A stretch of DNA of 64,000 nt from assembly GCF_013009555.1 (NCBI RefSeq), contig NZ_CP046176.1, forward strand, positions 5,301,501-5,365,500. Direction: 5' to 3'. The DNA comes from Phocaeicola dorei. Its GTDB lineage: Bacteria; Bacteroidota; Bacteroidia; Bacteroidales; Bacteroidaceae. Below are positions 34,762 through 44,424 of the stretch, in pieces. Each line of letters starts with the position of its first letter. Position 1 is the first letter of the stretch. A model generated the notes under the pieces. The model made no database searches and was not told where the DNA came from. It worked only from the letters and a program-made list of their open reading frames with translations. The position numbers and the translations under genes are program-made.

Positions 34762-36810
34762 ATGCAAACTTTACTAAAACAAATGAAATATCTCCGTTCA
34801 CTCATGCAGCAATTTGTAACAGCATGTAAGAATCAAGCTAAGCTTATCCAACAGTTTACTCTTTCTTTACTTTACTTATTTATCATACATATAGTTGCTT
34901 TACTTTTTTTCTTCCTGTTCCGGCTTGTCCTGTTCACCTCAATAGATTATCAGTTTCCTCCCGATATACAAAACAACTTTCTCATGCAAGCCACTGCATT
35001 TATAAAAGGGCTATGGTTTGACAATGTTATAGCTTGCTACATATTGCTGTTACCATTAGTCATTTTATGGATAACCGCTCCCTGCAACTATCACTCCAAG
35101 TGGGTATTCAGATTTATCTCTATCTTTTTCATTCTATTTTATTCACTGTCGTTCATTATTTCGGCAGCCAACATCCCTTATTTCTCCTATTTTTTTAAAA
35201 CAATCAATTCTTCCATTTACAATTGGTTCGGATATGGAGCCACTACTGCCGGAATGGTATTGGGTGAGACATCATTCTATTTCCCTATTTTTCTAGGACT
35301 GATATCTATTCTTCTGCTGTCAGGAAGTGTACTACGGTTATCTTCTTATTTCTATCATCTCATCAATTCGAAATCTACTTCCATCAGCCCGATAAACCGC
35401 CTATGTATATTCGCCACCGGTGCTGTTTGTATAGGACTTTGTCTATTCGGAATACGGGGACGCATGGGATATAACCCCATCAGAGTAAGTCAAGCATACT
35501 ATTGCACCGATCCATTTCTGAATCAGCTAGGGGTTAATCCTGTCTTTAATCTACTTACCAGCACACTGGATGATAACCGTAAGGAAAACCGCTATCTTCA
35601 CCTGATGCCGGAACAGGAGGCAATAACCAATATGCAAAGTATATTGCAAAGAAAAGGAATAGAAGGCATCTCCCCCATTGCACGTGAAGTGAAATGCGCA
35701 GCCGTCCCTACACAAAAGAATGTTGTTCTTATTTTCATGGAATCGATGTCGGCCAACTTGATGGAGCATTTCGGATCTACCAAAAAACTGACTCCTTTCC
35801 TAGACAGCCTTTATCTGGAATCTCTCAGTTTTGACCATTTTTATTCAGCGGGCATACATACCAACCACGGAATGTATGCCACCCTCTACTCTTTCCCTGC
35901 CATCATGAAACGGAATGCCATGAAAGGAGCAGTGGTACCTGTCTATTCGGGGTTGCCCACCGTATTAAAGGATAATGACTATCGGAACCTATTCTTCATG
36001 ACGCACGAATCACAATACGATAATATGAACGCTTTTCTCCGCACTAACGGATTTGATGAAATATATGCACAAGAAAACTACCCAAAAGATAAAGTCGTTA
36101 ACAGCTTTGGTGTACAAGACGATTTCCTATATCAATATGCCTTGCCCATTCTGAACAAAAGAGCAGAAGAAAGACAACCTTTCTTTACCGTATTGCTTTC
36201 TATCAGCAACCATCCCTCGTATGTGATACCTGACTATTTCAAACCACACAGCACAAAGCTTGAAGATCAGATTGTGGAATACGCGGACTGGGCCATCCGG
36301 CAATTCATGCAAGAAGCACGCAAACAACCCTGGTTTGAAAATACAATCTTTGTTTTGCTGGGTGACCATGGGAAATTGGTAGGAAGTCCGGACTGTGAAA
36401 TACCACAATCCTGCAACCATGTTCCACTAATGATTTACGGAAAAGGCATCAAGCCCGAAATCAGACAAGAGCCGGGCGGCCAGACTGATGTGGCACCGAC
36501 TTTACTCGGACTGCTGAACATGAGTTATACCCAAAACGACTTCGGCATAAATTTGTTAACAGAACAACGCCCGTATGTCTATTTCTCCGCCGATAATTTG
36601 ATAGCAGCTACAAATACAACCCACCTATATATTTATTCTCCACATGACCGGCAGGAATTCAAATATAAGAAGCAAGGAAATGCCTTGCAACTTGTAACAG
36701 GGGAGGACAGTACATTCTACGTGATGAAAAAATACTGTTTCTCCACATTGCAGAGTGCGGAGTATCTGGTAAAAGAGCACAAGACTGTCAATAAAGCTAA
36801 TGGACAATAA
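34762..36810 (+). CDS. LTA synthase-like membrane phosphotransferase (alkaline phosphatase superfamily)
   Basis: A 682-residue protein with about five N-terminal membrane helices (roughly 33-235) and a periplasmic sulfatase/phosphotransferase domain. Catalytic features: VLIFMESMSANLM (metal-binding Glu), HTNHGMYATLYS (Thr nucleophile in the TNHG turn) and LLGDHGKLVG (Asp-His metal ligands). Relatives (LtaS, OpgB, EptA-like enzymes) move phosphoglycerol or phosphoethanolamine from phospholipids to glycans. Bacteroidales have no lipoteichoic acid, so a surface glycan or lipid A is the likely acceptor. A second homologue is at 40094-41920. Confidence 0.87.
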   Translation: MQTLLKQMKYLRSLMQQFVTACKNQAKLIQQFTLSLLYLFIIHIVALLFFFLFRLVLFTSIDYQFPPDIQNNFLMQATAFIKGLWFDNVIACYILLLPLVILWITAPCNYHSKWVFRFISIFFILFYSLSFIISAANIPYFSYFFKTINSSIYNWFGYGATTAGMVLGETSFYFPIFLGLISILLLSGSVLRLSSYFYHLINSKSTSISPINRLCIFATGAVCIGLCLFGIRGRMGYNPIRVSQAYYCTDPFLNQLGVNPVFNLLTSTLDDNRKENRYLHLMPEQEAITNMQSILQRKGIEGISPIAREVKCAAVPTQKNVVLIFMESMSANLMEHFGSTKKLTPFLDSLYLESLSFDHFYSAGIHTNHGMYATLYSFPAIMKRNAMKGAVVPVYSGLPTVLKDNDYRNLFFMTHESQYDNMNAFLRTNGFDEIYAQENYPKDKVVNSFGVQDDFLYQYALPILNKRAEERQPFFTVLLSISNHPSYVIPDYFKPHSTKLEDQIVEYADWAIRQFMQEARKQPWFENTIFVLLGDHGKLVGSPDCEIPQSCNHVPLMIYGKGIKPEIRQEPGGQTDVAPTLLGLLNMSYTQNDFGINLLTEQRPYVYFSADNLIAATNTTHLYIYSPHDRQEFKYKKQGNALQLVTGEDSTFYVMKKYCFSTLQSAEYLVKEHKTVNKANGQ

Positions 36811-36840
36811 GGTGGGACGGGTTTCACCGCCTTGCCTTCC

Positions 36841-37806
36841 TTAACGGTCATACCCCAACTTCTCCTCGTTATAATCAGAGGCTATGTAGGTAGGACGGCC
36901 TTTGGTTTCCTTGAAAATGCGCCCCACGTACTCTCCTATAATTCCCAAAGAGAAAAGCTGGATGCCACCTAAAAAGAGCATGACAATGATCAAAGTGGGG
37001 AAGCCGGCCGTTTCATCACCATAAAGCACGGTCTTTATCAGAAAATAAATGGCATAAATAAAACTGGAGATTGAACAGAGCACTCCGCATACTGTAGCGA
37101 TGCGCAAAGGGGCGATAGAGAAAGAGGTTATTCCCTCGACAGCCAGATTCAACAGCTTGAGAAAGTTCCAAGAGGAATGGCCCATCAGCCTGTCTCCGCG
37201 ATCAAATTCAATGCTTTTCTTCTGATAGCCTATCCAGCAAAACAATCCTTTTGTATAACGCTCGCATTCGCGCAGACGACGCAACGTGAGCACACAACGA
37301 CGGTCCAGAAGCCTGAAATCGCCCACATTGGGCAAAATATCAATACGGCTCATCCGCTGAAGTATACCATAAAAAGCCAGAGAGAACTGACGACGCAACC
37401 AGCTTTCCTCGCCACGGGTACGCCGTTTGGCATAAATGTCATCATATCCTTCTTCCCAATATTCCAGCATCTGGTCTACCAGTTCCGGAGGATCCTGCAA
37501 ATCAGCGTCCATCACAACGCAGCAATCGCCGGTGGCGTAATCAAAACCCGCCAGCATGGCTACCTCTTTACCAAAGTTACGCGAAAGGTTGACATAATTC
37601 ACCCGCTTGTCCTGCTGCCTCAACCGGCGGAGGCATTCCAGCGTAGTGTCGCTGCTGCCATCATTGACAAACAGGATTTCCCACTCATAAACGGCATTGC
37701 GGTTGACAAGCTCTATCAAACGTTGATACAGAGTGGGCAGCATCGCTTCCTCATTATATACCGGAATCAAAAGAGTCACTTTCTTCATATCATTCTTCAC
37801 TATCAT
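36841..37806 (-). CDS. GtrB-like polyprenyl-phosphate glycosyltransferase (GT2, DPM1-type)
   Basis: A 321-residue enzyme. The GT-A domain shows VTLLIPVYNEEAMLPTLY, FVNDGSSDTTLE, NLSRNFGKEVAMLAGFDYA and the catalytic VVMDADLQDPPELV. Two C-terminal transmembrane helices (about 230-255 and 268-290) are typical of GtrB/ArnC/DPM1 enzymes, which load a sugar onto undecaprenyl phosphate. I keep the first ATG (37806) because a strong GAGGAG lies 5 bases upstream, rare in this window. It lies 18 bases after GtrA, and together they form a carrier-loading and flipping pair. Confidence 0.9.
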   Translation of the reverse strand: MIVKNDMKKVTLLIPVYNEEAMLPTLYQRLIELVNRNAVYEWEILFVNDGSSDTTLECLRRLRQQDKRVNYVNLSRNFGKEVAMLAGFDYATGDCCVVMDADLQDPPELVDQMLEYWEEGYDDIYAKRRTRGEESWLRRQFSLAFYGILQRMSRIDILPNVGDFRLLDRRCVLTLRRLRECERYTKGLFCWIGYQKKSIEFDRGDRLMGHSSWNFLKLLNLAVEGITSFSIAPLRIATVCGVLCSISSFIYAIYFLIKTVLYGDETAGFPTLIIVMLFLGGIQLFSLGIIGEYVGRIFKETKGRPTYIASDYNEEKLGYDR

Positions 37807-37811
37807 AAAGA

Positions 37812-37817
37812 CTCCTC
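37812..37817 (-). promoter_or_regulatory. Strong Shine-Dalgarno fixing the GtrB start
   Basis: The minus strand reads GAGGAG, then TCTTT, then ATG at 37806. Most genes in this window lack such a site, so it favours the first ATG over the internal one at 37788. Confidence 0.65.
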
Positions 37818-37824
37818 AAAGATA

Positions 37825-38199
37825 TTACTTTTGTTTGAAAACAAACCTCACTAATAAAAAATTTACCGGAATGGCAATGAGAAACACTGGGATGGGAGCC
37901 AACGGACGGGAAAAACCCAACCGCAGAAAGAGATTCAACAATCCGATATGTATCAGATAATTTGTCAGATGTGCCCCCCCGAAGCCAAAAGCTTTCTTCC
38001 AGGAAGGAGGCTGCCCGAAAGTAAAATAAGCCGTAAGATAAAAGTTGGCAACAAAACTCAGCACATATCCCAAGGTATAGGCTACATTGACCTGAATGAA
38101 TTTTTGCAAGACAAAATAAATGCCATAGTGCAGCCCTGTAGCAAAAAGGCCTACCATTACAAATCGCAGGAACTCGGGTATCTGTTTCAGTTTATTCAT
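37825..38199 (-). CDS. GtrA-family small membrane protein (polyprenyl-phosphate-sugar flippase)
   Basis: A 124-residue protein with four predicted transmembrane helices and the GtrA opening LRFVMVGLFATGLHYGIYFVL. The SFVANFYLTAYFTFG segment is also typical. GtrA proteins are thought to flip undecaprenyl-phosphate-linked sugars made by GtrB. I choose the ATG at 38199, because an upstream ATG (38220) overlaps the predicted -7 box, so that transcription would begin after it. Length then matches the usual ~120-130 residues. Confidence 0.87.
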   Translation of the reverse strand: MNKLKQIPEFLRFVMVGLFATGLHYGIYFVLQKFIQVNVAYTLGYVLSFVANFYLTAYFTFGQPPSWKKAFGFGGAHLTNYLIHIGLLNLFLRLGFSRPLAPIPVFLIAIPVNFLLVRFVFKQK

Positions 38200-38217
38200 T
38201 TTCATTGATTTAAAATG

Positions 38218-38225
38218 CAAAGTTA
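38218..38225 (-). promoter_or_regulatory. -7 box of the gtrA-gtrB pair
   Basis: The minus strand reads TAACTTTG, an exact consensus, 18 bases upstream of the chosen GtrA start. Confidence 0.5.
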
Positions 38226-38247
38226 GGTATTACTAAAGAATTATTCG

Positions 38248-38255
38248 TACTTTTG
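38248..38255 (+). promoter_or_regulatory. -7 box of the GT39-type transferase
   Basis: An exact TACTTTTG, 30 bases before the ATG, back-to-back with the GtrA promoter. No clear -33 box. Confidence 0.5.
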
Positions 38256-38285
38256 CGACAGTAAATATAAAAGACCGAAAAATAT

Positions 38286-40010
38286 ATGTCAGACAAGAAA
38301 AAAGCATTTTGGTTCATAGCCTTACTAAGCACACTTGTAATAATCCCCTTTTTGGGAGAAACTATTTTTTACTCTAAAGGGGAACCGCGCGAAGCAATTG
38401 TGGCATACTCGATGTTGGAAAGCGGCAACTGGATATTGCCTTTGAACTACGGAACAGACATCGCCTATAAACCTCCTTTCCTGTATTGGTCTATTGCAGC
38501 TATTTCCGCCATTTTCGGAGGGGTGAGTGAATTCTCGTCCCGTCTGCCGTCCGCTATCGCTTTTCTAGCTATGCAGTTCGTGTTTTTCGGATTCGTAGCC
38601 CGCTATAAGAATACAAAGACAGCAGTCATTACCTCCCTTTTACTGCTCACTTCATTCGAAGTGCACCGGGCGGCGGTGGCTTGCAGGCTGGATATGCTAC
38701 AGGTTTCCTTCATCGTCATCTCACTTTGCTTACTATTTCGCTGGGACGAAAAAGGCTGCAAGGGAATACCTTGGACGGTTGTCGTGCTGATGGCATGCGG
38801 CACGCTGACCAAAGGACCTGTGGGTTCTATATTCCCCTGTATGTGTATCGGTATTTACCAGCTGATACGGGGACGCTCATTCGGCAAGACTTTCCTTTCC
38901 TTATTCGGAATCGGGCTGCTTTCCCTTATTCCATTGGGAATCTGGTTTTATGCGGCCTGGCTACAGGGAGGACAGCCGTTTATGGACCTGATGCTGGAGG
39001 AAAACACCGGACGCTTTGTCGGCAAAATGTCATACCCGTCGCATCACAATCCTTTATGGTATAACTTCCTGACCATTATATGGGGGTGGATACCTTGGAC
39101 ATTGGTCTTGCTTATTTCACTCTTCGGACTGAAATGGAATGAAATGCACCTGCTGCCCGCAGGAAACTCTTTCACCGGACGCATCAGGAAGGTTTGGGAT
39201 AACATCCGCTCACAATCCCCCATACAGCTGTTTATCTGGATAGTGATTATCGCTATTTTTGTCTTCTATTGTATTCCTAAAAGCAAACGCAGCGTCTATT
39301 TGTTGCCTATCTATCCATTTATGGCTGTACTGATTGCCCAGTATCTGGAGGCGTTAATGCAAAAAGGGGCGAAAGTGTTCAAAATATCGGCTTATATCTT
39401 TGCCTCGCTCTGTTTGTTACTCACCGTGGTGTTTTTTGCTGTACGCTGTCAGATGATACCGGACAGCATATGGGGCAACGGACGTCATGCTGCCGAAAAC
39501 ATAGCGTTTATGCAAGCTTTGGAAAGCACGTCCTTTTCTATTTCCAAATGGCTGATTATAGTATTGCCGGTAGTGGCTGCCATCTGTACATTAAGGCTGG
39601 TTATCAAAAAAAGTAGTACGGGGTCACTCCTCTATGGAATCATCGGTTGTGTTCTTTGCCTGTTTGTCGCTTTAGACGGGGTATATCAGCCAACAATACT
39701 AGCTGTAAAATCCGATAAACATCTGGCAGAAGATATCAGAAAACAGGTGCCTGAAGGAGTCGTTTATTCATATACAGACAGAATGATACGGTTTTATTGT
39801 ACAAATTATTATATGAATAACCAAATGCGGAATTTCACACTGGAAAATCCGCAAGAAGGGTATGTCATACTTTCTGCAAATGCACAAGAGGAGTTTTTAA
39901 AGAATTACAATGCAAAATATCAGCTGGAAGAGGTCTTCCATACAGATTACAGAAGTTGCGACTTACGCAATACGGTAATCATGTACAAGTTCAACGAGAA
40001 ACGGAAATAG
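38286..40010 (+). CDS. ArnT/PMT-like glycosyltransferase (GT39/GT83 family)
   Basis: A 574-residue polytopic membrane protein with about 11-12 helices. The first periplasmic loop has the catalytic-type motif YSKGEPREAIVA with acidic residues, followed by IAYKPPFLYWSI, as in ArnT and Mtr/PMT enzymes. These use polyprenyl-phosphate sugars as donors on the periplasmic side. That is exactly what the divergent GtrB/GtrA pair would supply, so the three genes probably work as one module to decorate lipid A, core or a surface glycan. The specific sugar cannot be read. Confidence 0.87.
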   Translation: MSDKKKAFWFIALLSTLVIIPFLGETIFYSKGEPREAIVAYSMLESGNWILPLNYGTDIAYKPPFLYWSIAAISAIFGGVSEFSSRLPSAIAFLAMQFVFFGFVARYKNTKTAVITSLLLLTSFEVHRAAVACRLDMLQVSFIVISLCLLFRWDEKGCKGIPWTVVVLMACGTLTKGPVGSIFPCMCIGIYQLIRGRSFGKTFLSLFGIGLLSLIPLGIWFYAAWLQGGQPFMDLMLEENTGRFVGKMSYPSHHNPLWYNFLTIIWGWIPWTLVLLISLFGLKWNEMHLLPAGNSFTGRIRKVWDNIRSQSPIQLFIWIVIIAIFVFYCIPKSKRSVYLLPIYPFMAVLIAQYLEALMQKGAKVFKISAYIFASLCLLLTVVFFAVRCQMIPDSIWGNGRHAAENIAFMQALESTSFSISKWLIIVLPVVAAICTLRLVIKKSSTGSLLYGIIGCVLCLFVALDGVYQPTILAVKSDKHLAEDIRKQVPEGVVYSYTDRMIRFYCTNYYMNNQMRNFTLENPQEGYVILSANAQEEFLKNYNAKYQLEEVFHTDYRSCDLRNTVIMYKFNEKRK

Positions 40011-40035
40011 TTATATCTGGCAGATTCTGCACCGA

Positions 40036-40087
40036 TTGGGACGCGGACTATATGAATCAGTATGGAATTCATATAGTCCGCGTCCAA
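40036..40087. terminator. Bidirectional terminator between converging genes
   Basis: A long stem: 40036-40057 pairs with 40067-40087, sharing ACGCGGACTATATGAAT and its complement, with one bulged G. The loop is 9 bases. It fills the gap between the GT39 gene and the second LTA-synthase-like gene. Confidence 0.8.
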
Positions 40088-40093
40088 GTTTTA

Positions 40094-41920
40094 CTATCTG
40101 TTCCCTAAATCATCATAAACGGTTTGCAATATCGCCTTACCCTTATCCAGACGGGACTCGTCAGCTTCAGGCTCATTAAAAAGAATACTGCCGGAATTAT
40201 TATCAAATACCGTCACTCCTGTACTGTCCCGGAATGAGAACCCATTATTGAAACTATAAAAGGCAAAAGGATACTTATAATCACTTCCCAATACATTACG
40301 GCTAAACGTAAATGCAGTATGTTCCAGCCCAAGCTGCCCCAACAAAGTGGCTGCCAAATCGGTCTGATTCATAATCTTGTCCACCTGCATAGGCTGTTTT
40401 ACCGCTCCACCTAACCATAACAAGGGAATATGATAAAAACGAGGCATCGCATTAGACCCCTCACGCGGGTAATAGAAACCATGATCGGGAAGGCAGATAA
40501 CTAAAAGATCTTTCCATGCGGGAGTCTGCTTCAACCGGTCAATAAACTTACCCAGACATTCATCTGTATAAGCAAAGGCATTGGGAATTTTATCTTCCAG
40601 CCGGTGATAAGGAACTTCGAAAGGTTCATGACTGCTAAGTGTCAGAAACGCAGTATGCCAAGGCCCTTCTTCCTTCCGGTTTCTTAACTGATTATATAAA
40701 TATTCAAAAGTAATATCATCATTCACTCCCCAGGCATTACTGGTCTGTTCGGCCAATGAAAAATCTGTATTGGCTATAAGACGCTGATAACCGGTACTCA
40801 GCAGATAACTCTTCATATTGGTAAAGTTGATATCACCTCCATACAGGAAATCTGTTTTATAACCCGCCTTGGACAATCCTTCAGCTATAGCAGGCAGCGT
40901 ACGGCTCTTGGCAGGAATTTTCATTACCGATGCCGTAGGCAATCCAAGGTAACCGCTGAAAGTACAGACTGTTCCACGGTCGGTACGGAAACTATTGGCA
41001 TAACAGTTTGTAAAAAAGATCCCTTCCTTTGACAGACGGTTAAAGTGGGGTGTCACATCAGGAAGACCGCCTAAAGGTTCTACAAAAGCACCTCCAAAAC
41101 CTTCCATCAAAATAATAAGAATATTGGGACGCTTGGTATTCAGGACTTGAATAATACTATCCCCATCTGTTGTAGGATAAAGTCCGTCAAACAATGCAGC
41201 CCGCTTCTCTTCATCAAAGAAATTGAACTCTGATGCAAAATCCTGGGATTTACCCATAGAAGACAACAAACTGAAATCGGGATTGACCGCCGAATGATTC
41301 AAGAAAGGTTCGTTGCTGAAATATACTTGCCCTATATTAGAAGTGGATTCCGTTACACCACCACGTATAATGACGAAAAGCACACCTCCTAATAACAGCA
41401 TTCCCGCAGTTCCCGTTATCCGTTTCCGGGTGGCAGTCAAAACGGAAGGCGTGATTTTCAGCAAGACCCAACTATTCAGAGCTATGAGTAACAAGATGGC
41501 AAGAACCCTCAGCAAGATAAATCCAACGGAAACACTCGCCAAAGCTTCCTTCGGTGAATCGATATAAAGAAAAACAGATACGTCCAGTTTAAATCCCCAA
41601 AATGTATATAATGCCATATCTACCACAAAAATGATAGAAATAAGCGCGGCGGCCAAAATATAATACCCGTAAAGTATTTTTTTCAAAGGGAATTTCCTAA
41701 ACCAAATACTTATCAGTACCAACAAGAATGGAAATGCAGTAAGATATCCCGCCGTAGCGGCATCAAGACTGGCTCCATGAATCATTACCTGCATATAATC
41801 GGCAAACCCGAATCCTTTTTCAATGGAACCATTATAGAGCATGAATAATGGTTTCTGTAGAATAAATATCAGTAAGACCGTAAAAAAGTACAAGCTGATA
41901 TAAGCAATCCTCTTTTTCAT
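40094..41920 (-). CDS. Second LTA synthase-like membrane phosphotransferase
   Basis: A 608-residue protein with five N-terminal membrane helices (about 5-185) and a periplasmic catalytic domain. Key segments are LIILMEGFGGAFVEP (metal-binding Glu), ANSFRTDRGTVCTFSG (Thr nucleophile) and VICLPDHGFYYP (Asp-His ligands). It is the same class as the protein at 34762-36810, but clearly divergent and without the long linker. It probably transfers phosphoglycerol or phosphoethanolamine to an envelope glycan. It is followed upstream by rnhA with a 15-bp gap, so it may share that transcript. Confidence 0.87.
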   Translation of the reverse strand: MKKRIAYISLYFFTVLLIFILQKPLFMLYNGSIEKGFGFADYMQVMIHGASLDAATAGYLTAFPFLLVLISIWFRKFPLKKILYGYYILAAALISIIFVVDMALYTFWGFKLDVSVFLYIDSPKEALASVSVGFILLRVLAILLLIALNSWVLLKITPSVLTATRKRITGTAGMLLLGGVLFVIIRGGVTESTSNIGQVYFSNEPFLNHSAVNPDFSLLSSMGKSQDFASEFNFFDEEKRAALFDGLYPTTDGDSIIQVLNTKRPNILIILMEGFGGAFVEPLGGLPDVTPHFNRLSKEGIFFTNCYANSFRTDRGTVCTFSGYLGLPTASVMKIPAKSRTLPAIAEGLSKAGYKTDFLYGGDINFTNMKSYLLSTGYQRLIANTDFSLAEQTSNAWGVNDDITFEYLYNQLRNRKEEGPWHTAFLTLSSHEPFEVPYHRLEDKIPNAFAYTDECLGKFIDRLKQTPAWKDLLVICLPDHGFYYPREGSNAMPRFYHIPLLWLGGAVKQPMQVDKIMNQTDLAATLLGQLGLEHTAFTFSRNVLGSDYKYPFAFYSFNNGFSFRDSTGVTVFDNNSGSILFNEPEADESRLDKGKAILQTVYDDLGNR

Positions 41921-41935
41921 ATCTTCAGTTCTTTA

Positions 41936-42562
41936 CTATTTCCGTCCGAAATCAGCCGGGACCTCTCCCCATCGGTCGGTTTCCCACTTCAATAAAGGTG
42001 TGGTATATTTATTTTCTTTCAGCCAAATTTCGGCCCGTTCTATCATTTGAAAAAGTTTCTCCGTCTGAGGAGTCCGTTCCAGTTTAGTTTTACATTTCTT
42101 CTGCTTCACCCAACTCAACGCATTACGGCTGTCCGAGTAAACAGGCATATTGATATTTTTCTGCTTCATCAACGCCAAAGCATGGACAATGGCAAGAAAC
42201 TCTCCAATATTATTCGTTCCATAAACAGGACCGAAATGAAAAACCTCCTGTCCGGTAAGCAAATAAACGCCCCGATATTCCATCGGTCCGGGATTTCCAC
42301 TGCAAGCAGCATCCACAGCCAGGCAGTTCATATCAAAGTTCTCGGGAAGTTGTTTAGGAACATCTTCTTTTTTAACAGCATTCTTACCTATATAATGGAA
42401 AGCGGAAGAAGCCAAGGCGTGTTCCGCCTCCTCTTTGGTCTCGAATGACTTGTATTGTGCGCCATCGTAACCTTTTATCTGTAGCTGGCAGTCAGTCCAA
42501 GAGTCATAAACTCCCGGATTGACGCCTTTCCATACTACATAATATTTCTGTTTCTTTACCAT
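41936..42562 (-). CDS. rnhA: Ribonuclease H1 with N-terminal caulimovirus viroplasmin-like (RNA/DNA hybrid-binding) domain
   Basis: A 208-residue enzyme that cuts RNA in RNA-DNA hybrids. The N-terminal hybrid-binding domain (about 3-48: KYYVVWKGVNPGVYDSWTDC ... GAQYKSFETKEEAEHAL) is the eukaryotic RNase H1/viroplasmin type. The catalytic domain begins at about residue 77 with AVDAACSGNPGP (first Asp), then NNIGEFLAIVHAL (Glu) and VYSDSRNALSWV (second Asp). It starts on the base next to the argS stop, so it is co-transcribed with it. Confidence 0.9.
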   Translation of the reverse strand: MVKKQKYYVVWKGVNPGVYDSWTDCQLQIKGYDGAQYKSFETKEEAEHALASSAFHYIGKNAVKKEDVPKQLPENFDMNCLAVDAACSGNPGPMEYRGVYLLTGQEVFHFGPVYGTNNIGEFLAIVHALALMKQKNINMPVYSDSRNALSWVKQKKCKTKLERTPQTEKLFQMIERAEIWLKENKYTTPLLKWETDRWGEVPADFGRK

Positions 42563-44383
42563 TTACATACGTTCAGGCACTTCAATACCCAGTAGGCCCA
42601 TTGCTGTCTTTACAATCTTACCCACATTAGCACTCAATGCCAGACGGAAGACTTTCAACGCTTCATTTTCTTCACGCAGAATACTGAAATCATGATAGAA
42701 CTGGTTGTATTCTTTCACCAAATCGTATGCATAGTTTGCTATAATGGAAGGATTATAGTCTGAGCCTGCCTGCTTGACAACCGATTTAAAATCAGCCAGC
42801 ATCTGAATCAAACCTTCTTCTTTTGCGCTCAGTTCCAAACCTGCTGGAATGATTTCGGGAATAACGATACCTGCTTCAGCCGCTTTGCGTAATACAGACT
42901 GGACACGGGCATACGTATACTGAATGAAAGGTCCTGTATTGCCATTGAAATCTATCGATTCTTTCGGGTTGAAAGTCATATTTTTACGTGCGTCCACCTT
43001 CAGGATAAAATATTTCAAAGCGCCCAAACCAACAATACGGGCAATATTGTCGGCTTCTTCTTGAGTCAGACCGTCCAATTTACCTAATTCAGCAGAAGTT
43101 TCCTTAGCAGTTTCAATCATTGCTTCCATCAAATCATCCGCATCCACTACTGTACCTTCACGACTTTTCATTTTGCCCTCGGGCAGCTCTACCATACCGT
43201 ATGAGAAATGAACCAATCCTTTGCCCCATTCAAAACCCAATTTGTCCAACAAGATAGAAAGTACCTGGAAATGATAGTTTTGTTCATTACCCACTACATA
43301 AATCATCTTGTTGATGGGGTAATCCTGAAAACGTAATTTGGCAGTACCAATATCCTGGGTCATATAAACAGAAGTACCGTCACCGCGAAGAAGCAACTTA
43401 TGGTCCAGTCCTTCGGCAGTCAAATCAGCCCATACAGAGTTATCCTCTTTCCGGTAGAAGAAACCTTTTTCCAATCCTTCCATCACTTTCTCCTTACCTT
43501 CCAGATAGGTATTCGATTCATAATAAATTTTATCGAAACTAACTCCCATCATCTTATACGTTTCATCGAATCCGGCATATACCCAGTCATTCATCTTCCT
43601 CCACAAGGCACGGATCTCAGGGTCATTCGCCTCCCACTTACGGAGCATCTCGCGAGCTTCCAGCATCAGAGGAGAGTTTGCCTCTGCCTTAGCTTTAGCT
43701 TCTTCTTCATTCAAGCCTTCAGCCTGGTACTGAGCTGTCAGTTCCTTTACCTCAGCCTTGTAATGCTTGTCAAAAGCTACATAATAGTCACCAATCAAAT
43801 GGTCCCCCTTCTTGCCCGATGATTCAGGTGTTTCACCGTTACCATATTTCAACCAGGCCAGCATGGACTTACAGATATGGATACCACGGTCATTCACAAT
43901 ATTGGTCTTGACCACCTTATTGCCATTTGCCGCCATGACATTTGCCAAGGCATTTCCCAACAGGTTGTTACGGACGTGACCCAGATGAAGCGGCTTGTTT
44001 GTATTGGGAGAAGAATACTCAATCATCACCAACGGAGAGTTTTCCGTAGCCTTTTCAATACCGTATTCGGGAGCAGCCTGAATAGAATTCAAAAGTTCAA
44101 TCCAACAATCCGAAGCAATTGTCAAATTAAGAAAGCCCTTCACTGCATTGTAGGCTGAAACCAATTCGGGAGCATGCTCTTTCAGGTATCCGCCTATTTC
44201 CTGTGCGGTCTGTTCAGGAGCTTTCTTGGACATTTTCAGAAAAGGGAAAACAACCAAAGTAAGATGTCCTTCAAACTCTTTCTTAGTCTTTTGCAGTTGT
44301 ACCATTTTTCCGGGTACATCCTGTCCGTACAACGTTTTGATAGCGCTGATAATGGACGTGGTGAGTTTTTCTTCTATATTCAT
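42563..44383 (-). CDS. argS: Arginyl-tRNA synthetase
   Basis: A class I aminoacyl-tRNA synthetase of 606 residues, charging tRNA-Arg in the cytoplasm. Features: the N-terminal Arg-tRNA-synthetase domain (Add-1, about 1-100), the ATP-binding HIGH-type motif NKPLHLGHVRNNLLG (about 128-142), a KMSKS-type GKMKSREGTVV and the C-terminal DALR anticodon-binding domain (FIQTYTYARVQSVLRKA onward). I start at ATG 44383 (MNIEEKLTTSI); five extra residues are possible from ATG 44398. Essential housekeeping gene. Confidence 0.95.
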   Translation of the reverse strand: MNIEEKLTTSIISAIKTLYGQDVPGKMVQLQKTKKEFEGHLTLVVFPFLKMSKKAPEQTAQEIGGYLKEHAPELVSAYNAVKGFLNLTIASDCWIELLNSIQAAPEYGIEKATENSPLVMIEYSSPNTNKPLHLGHVRNNLLGNALANVMAANGNKVVKTNIVNDRGIHICKSMLAWLKYGNGETPESSGKKGDHLIGDYYVAFDKHYKAEVKELTAQYQAEGLNEEEAKAKAEANSPLMLEAREMLRKWEANDPEIRALWRKMNDWVYAGFDETYKMMGVSFDKIYYESNTYLEGKEKVMEGLEKGFFYRKEDNSVWADLTAEGLDHKLLLRGDGTSVYMTQDIGTAKLRFQDYPINKMIYVVGNEQNYHFQVLSILLDKLGFEWGKGLVHFSYGMVELPEGKMKSREGTVVDADDLMEAMIETAKETSAELGKLDGLTQEEADNIARIVGLGALKYFILKVDARKNMTFNPKESIDFNGNTGPFIQYTYARVQSVLRKAAEAGIVIPEIIPAGLELSAKEEGLIQMLADFKSVVKQAGSDYNPSIIANYAYDLVKEYNQFYHDFSILREENEALKVFRLALSANVGKIVKTAMGLLGIEVPERM

Positions 44384-44416
44384 AATATGTACGTACACTT
44401 ATTTGTTATTGAGTTG

Positions 44417-44424
44417 CAAAGATA
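44417..44424 (-). promoter_or_regulatory. argS: -7 box of argS
   Basis: The minus strand reads TATCTTTG, an exact consensus, 33 bases upstream of the chosen start. Confidence 0.5.

Noticed and set aside
37177..37854. 225-codon frame antisense to the GtrB gene
   Set aside because: Long, but opposite a clear DPM1-type enzyme with full motifs; no motif of its own.
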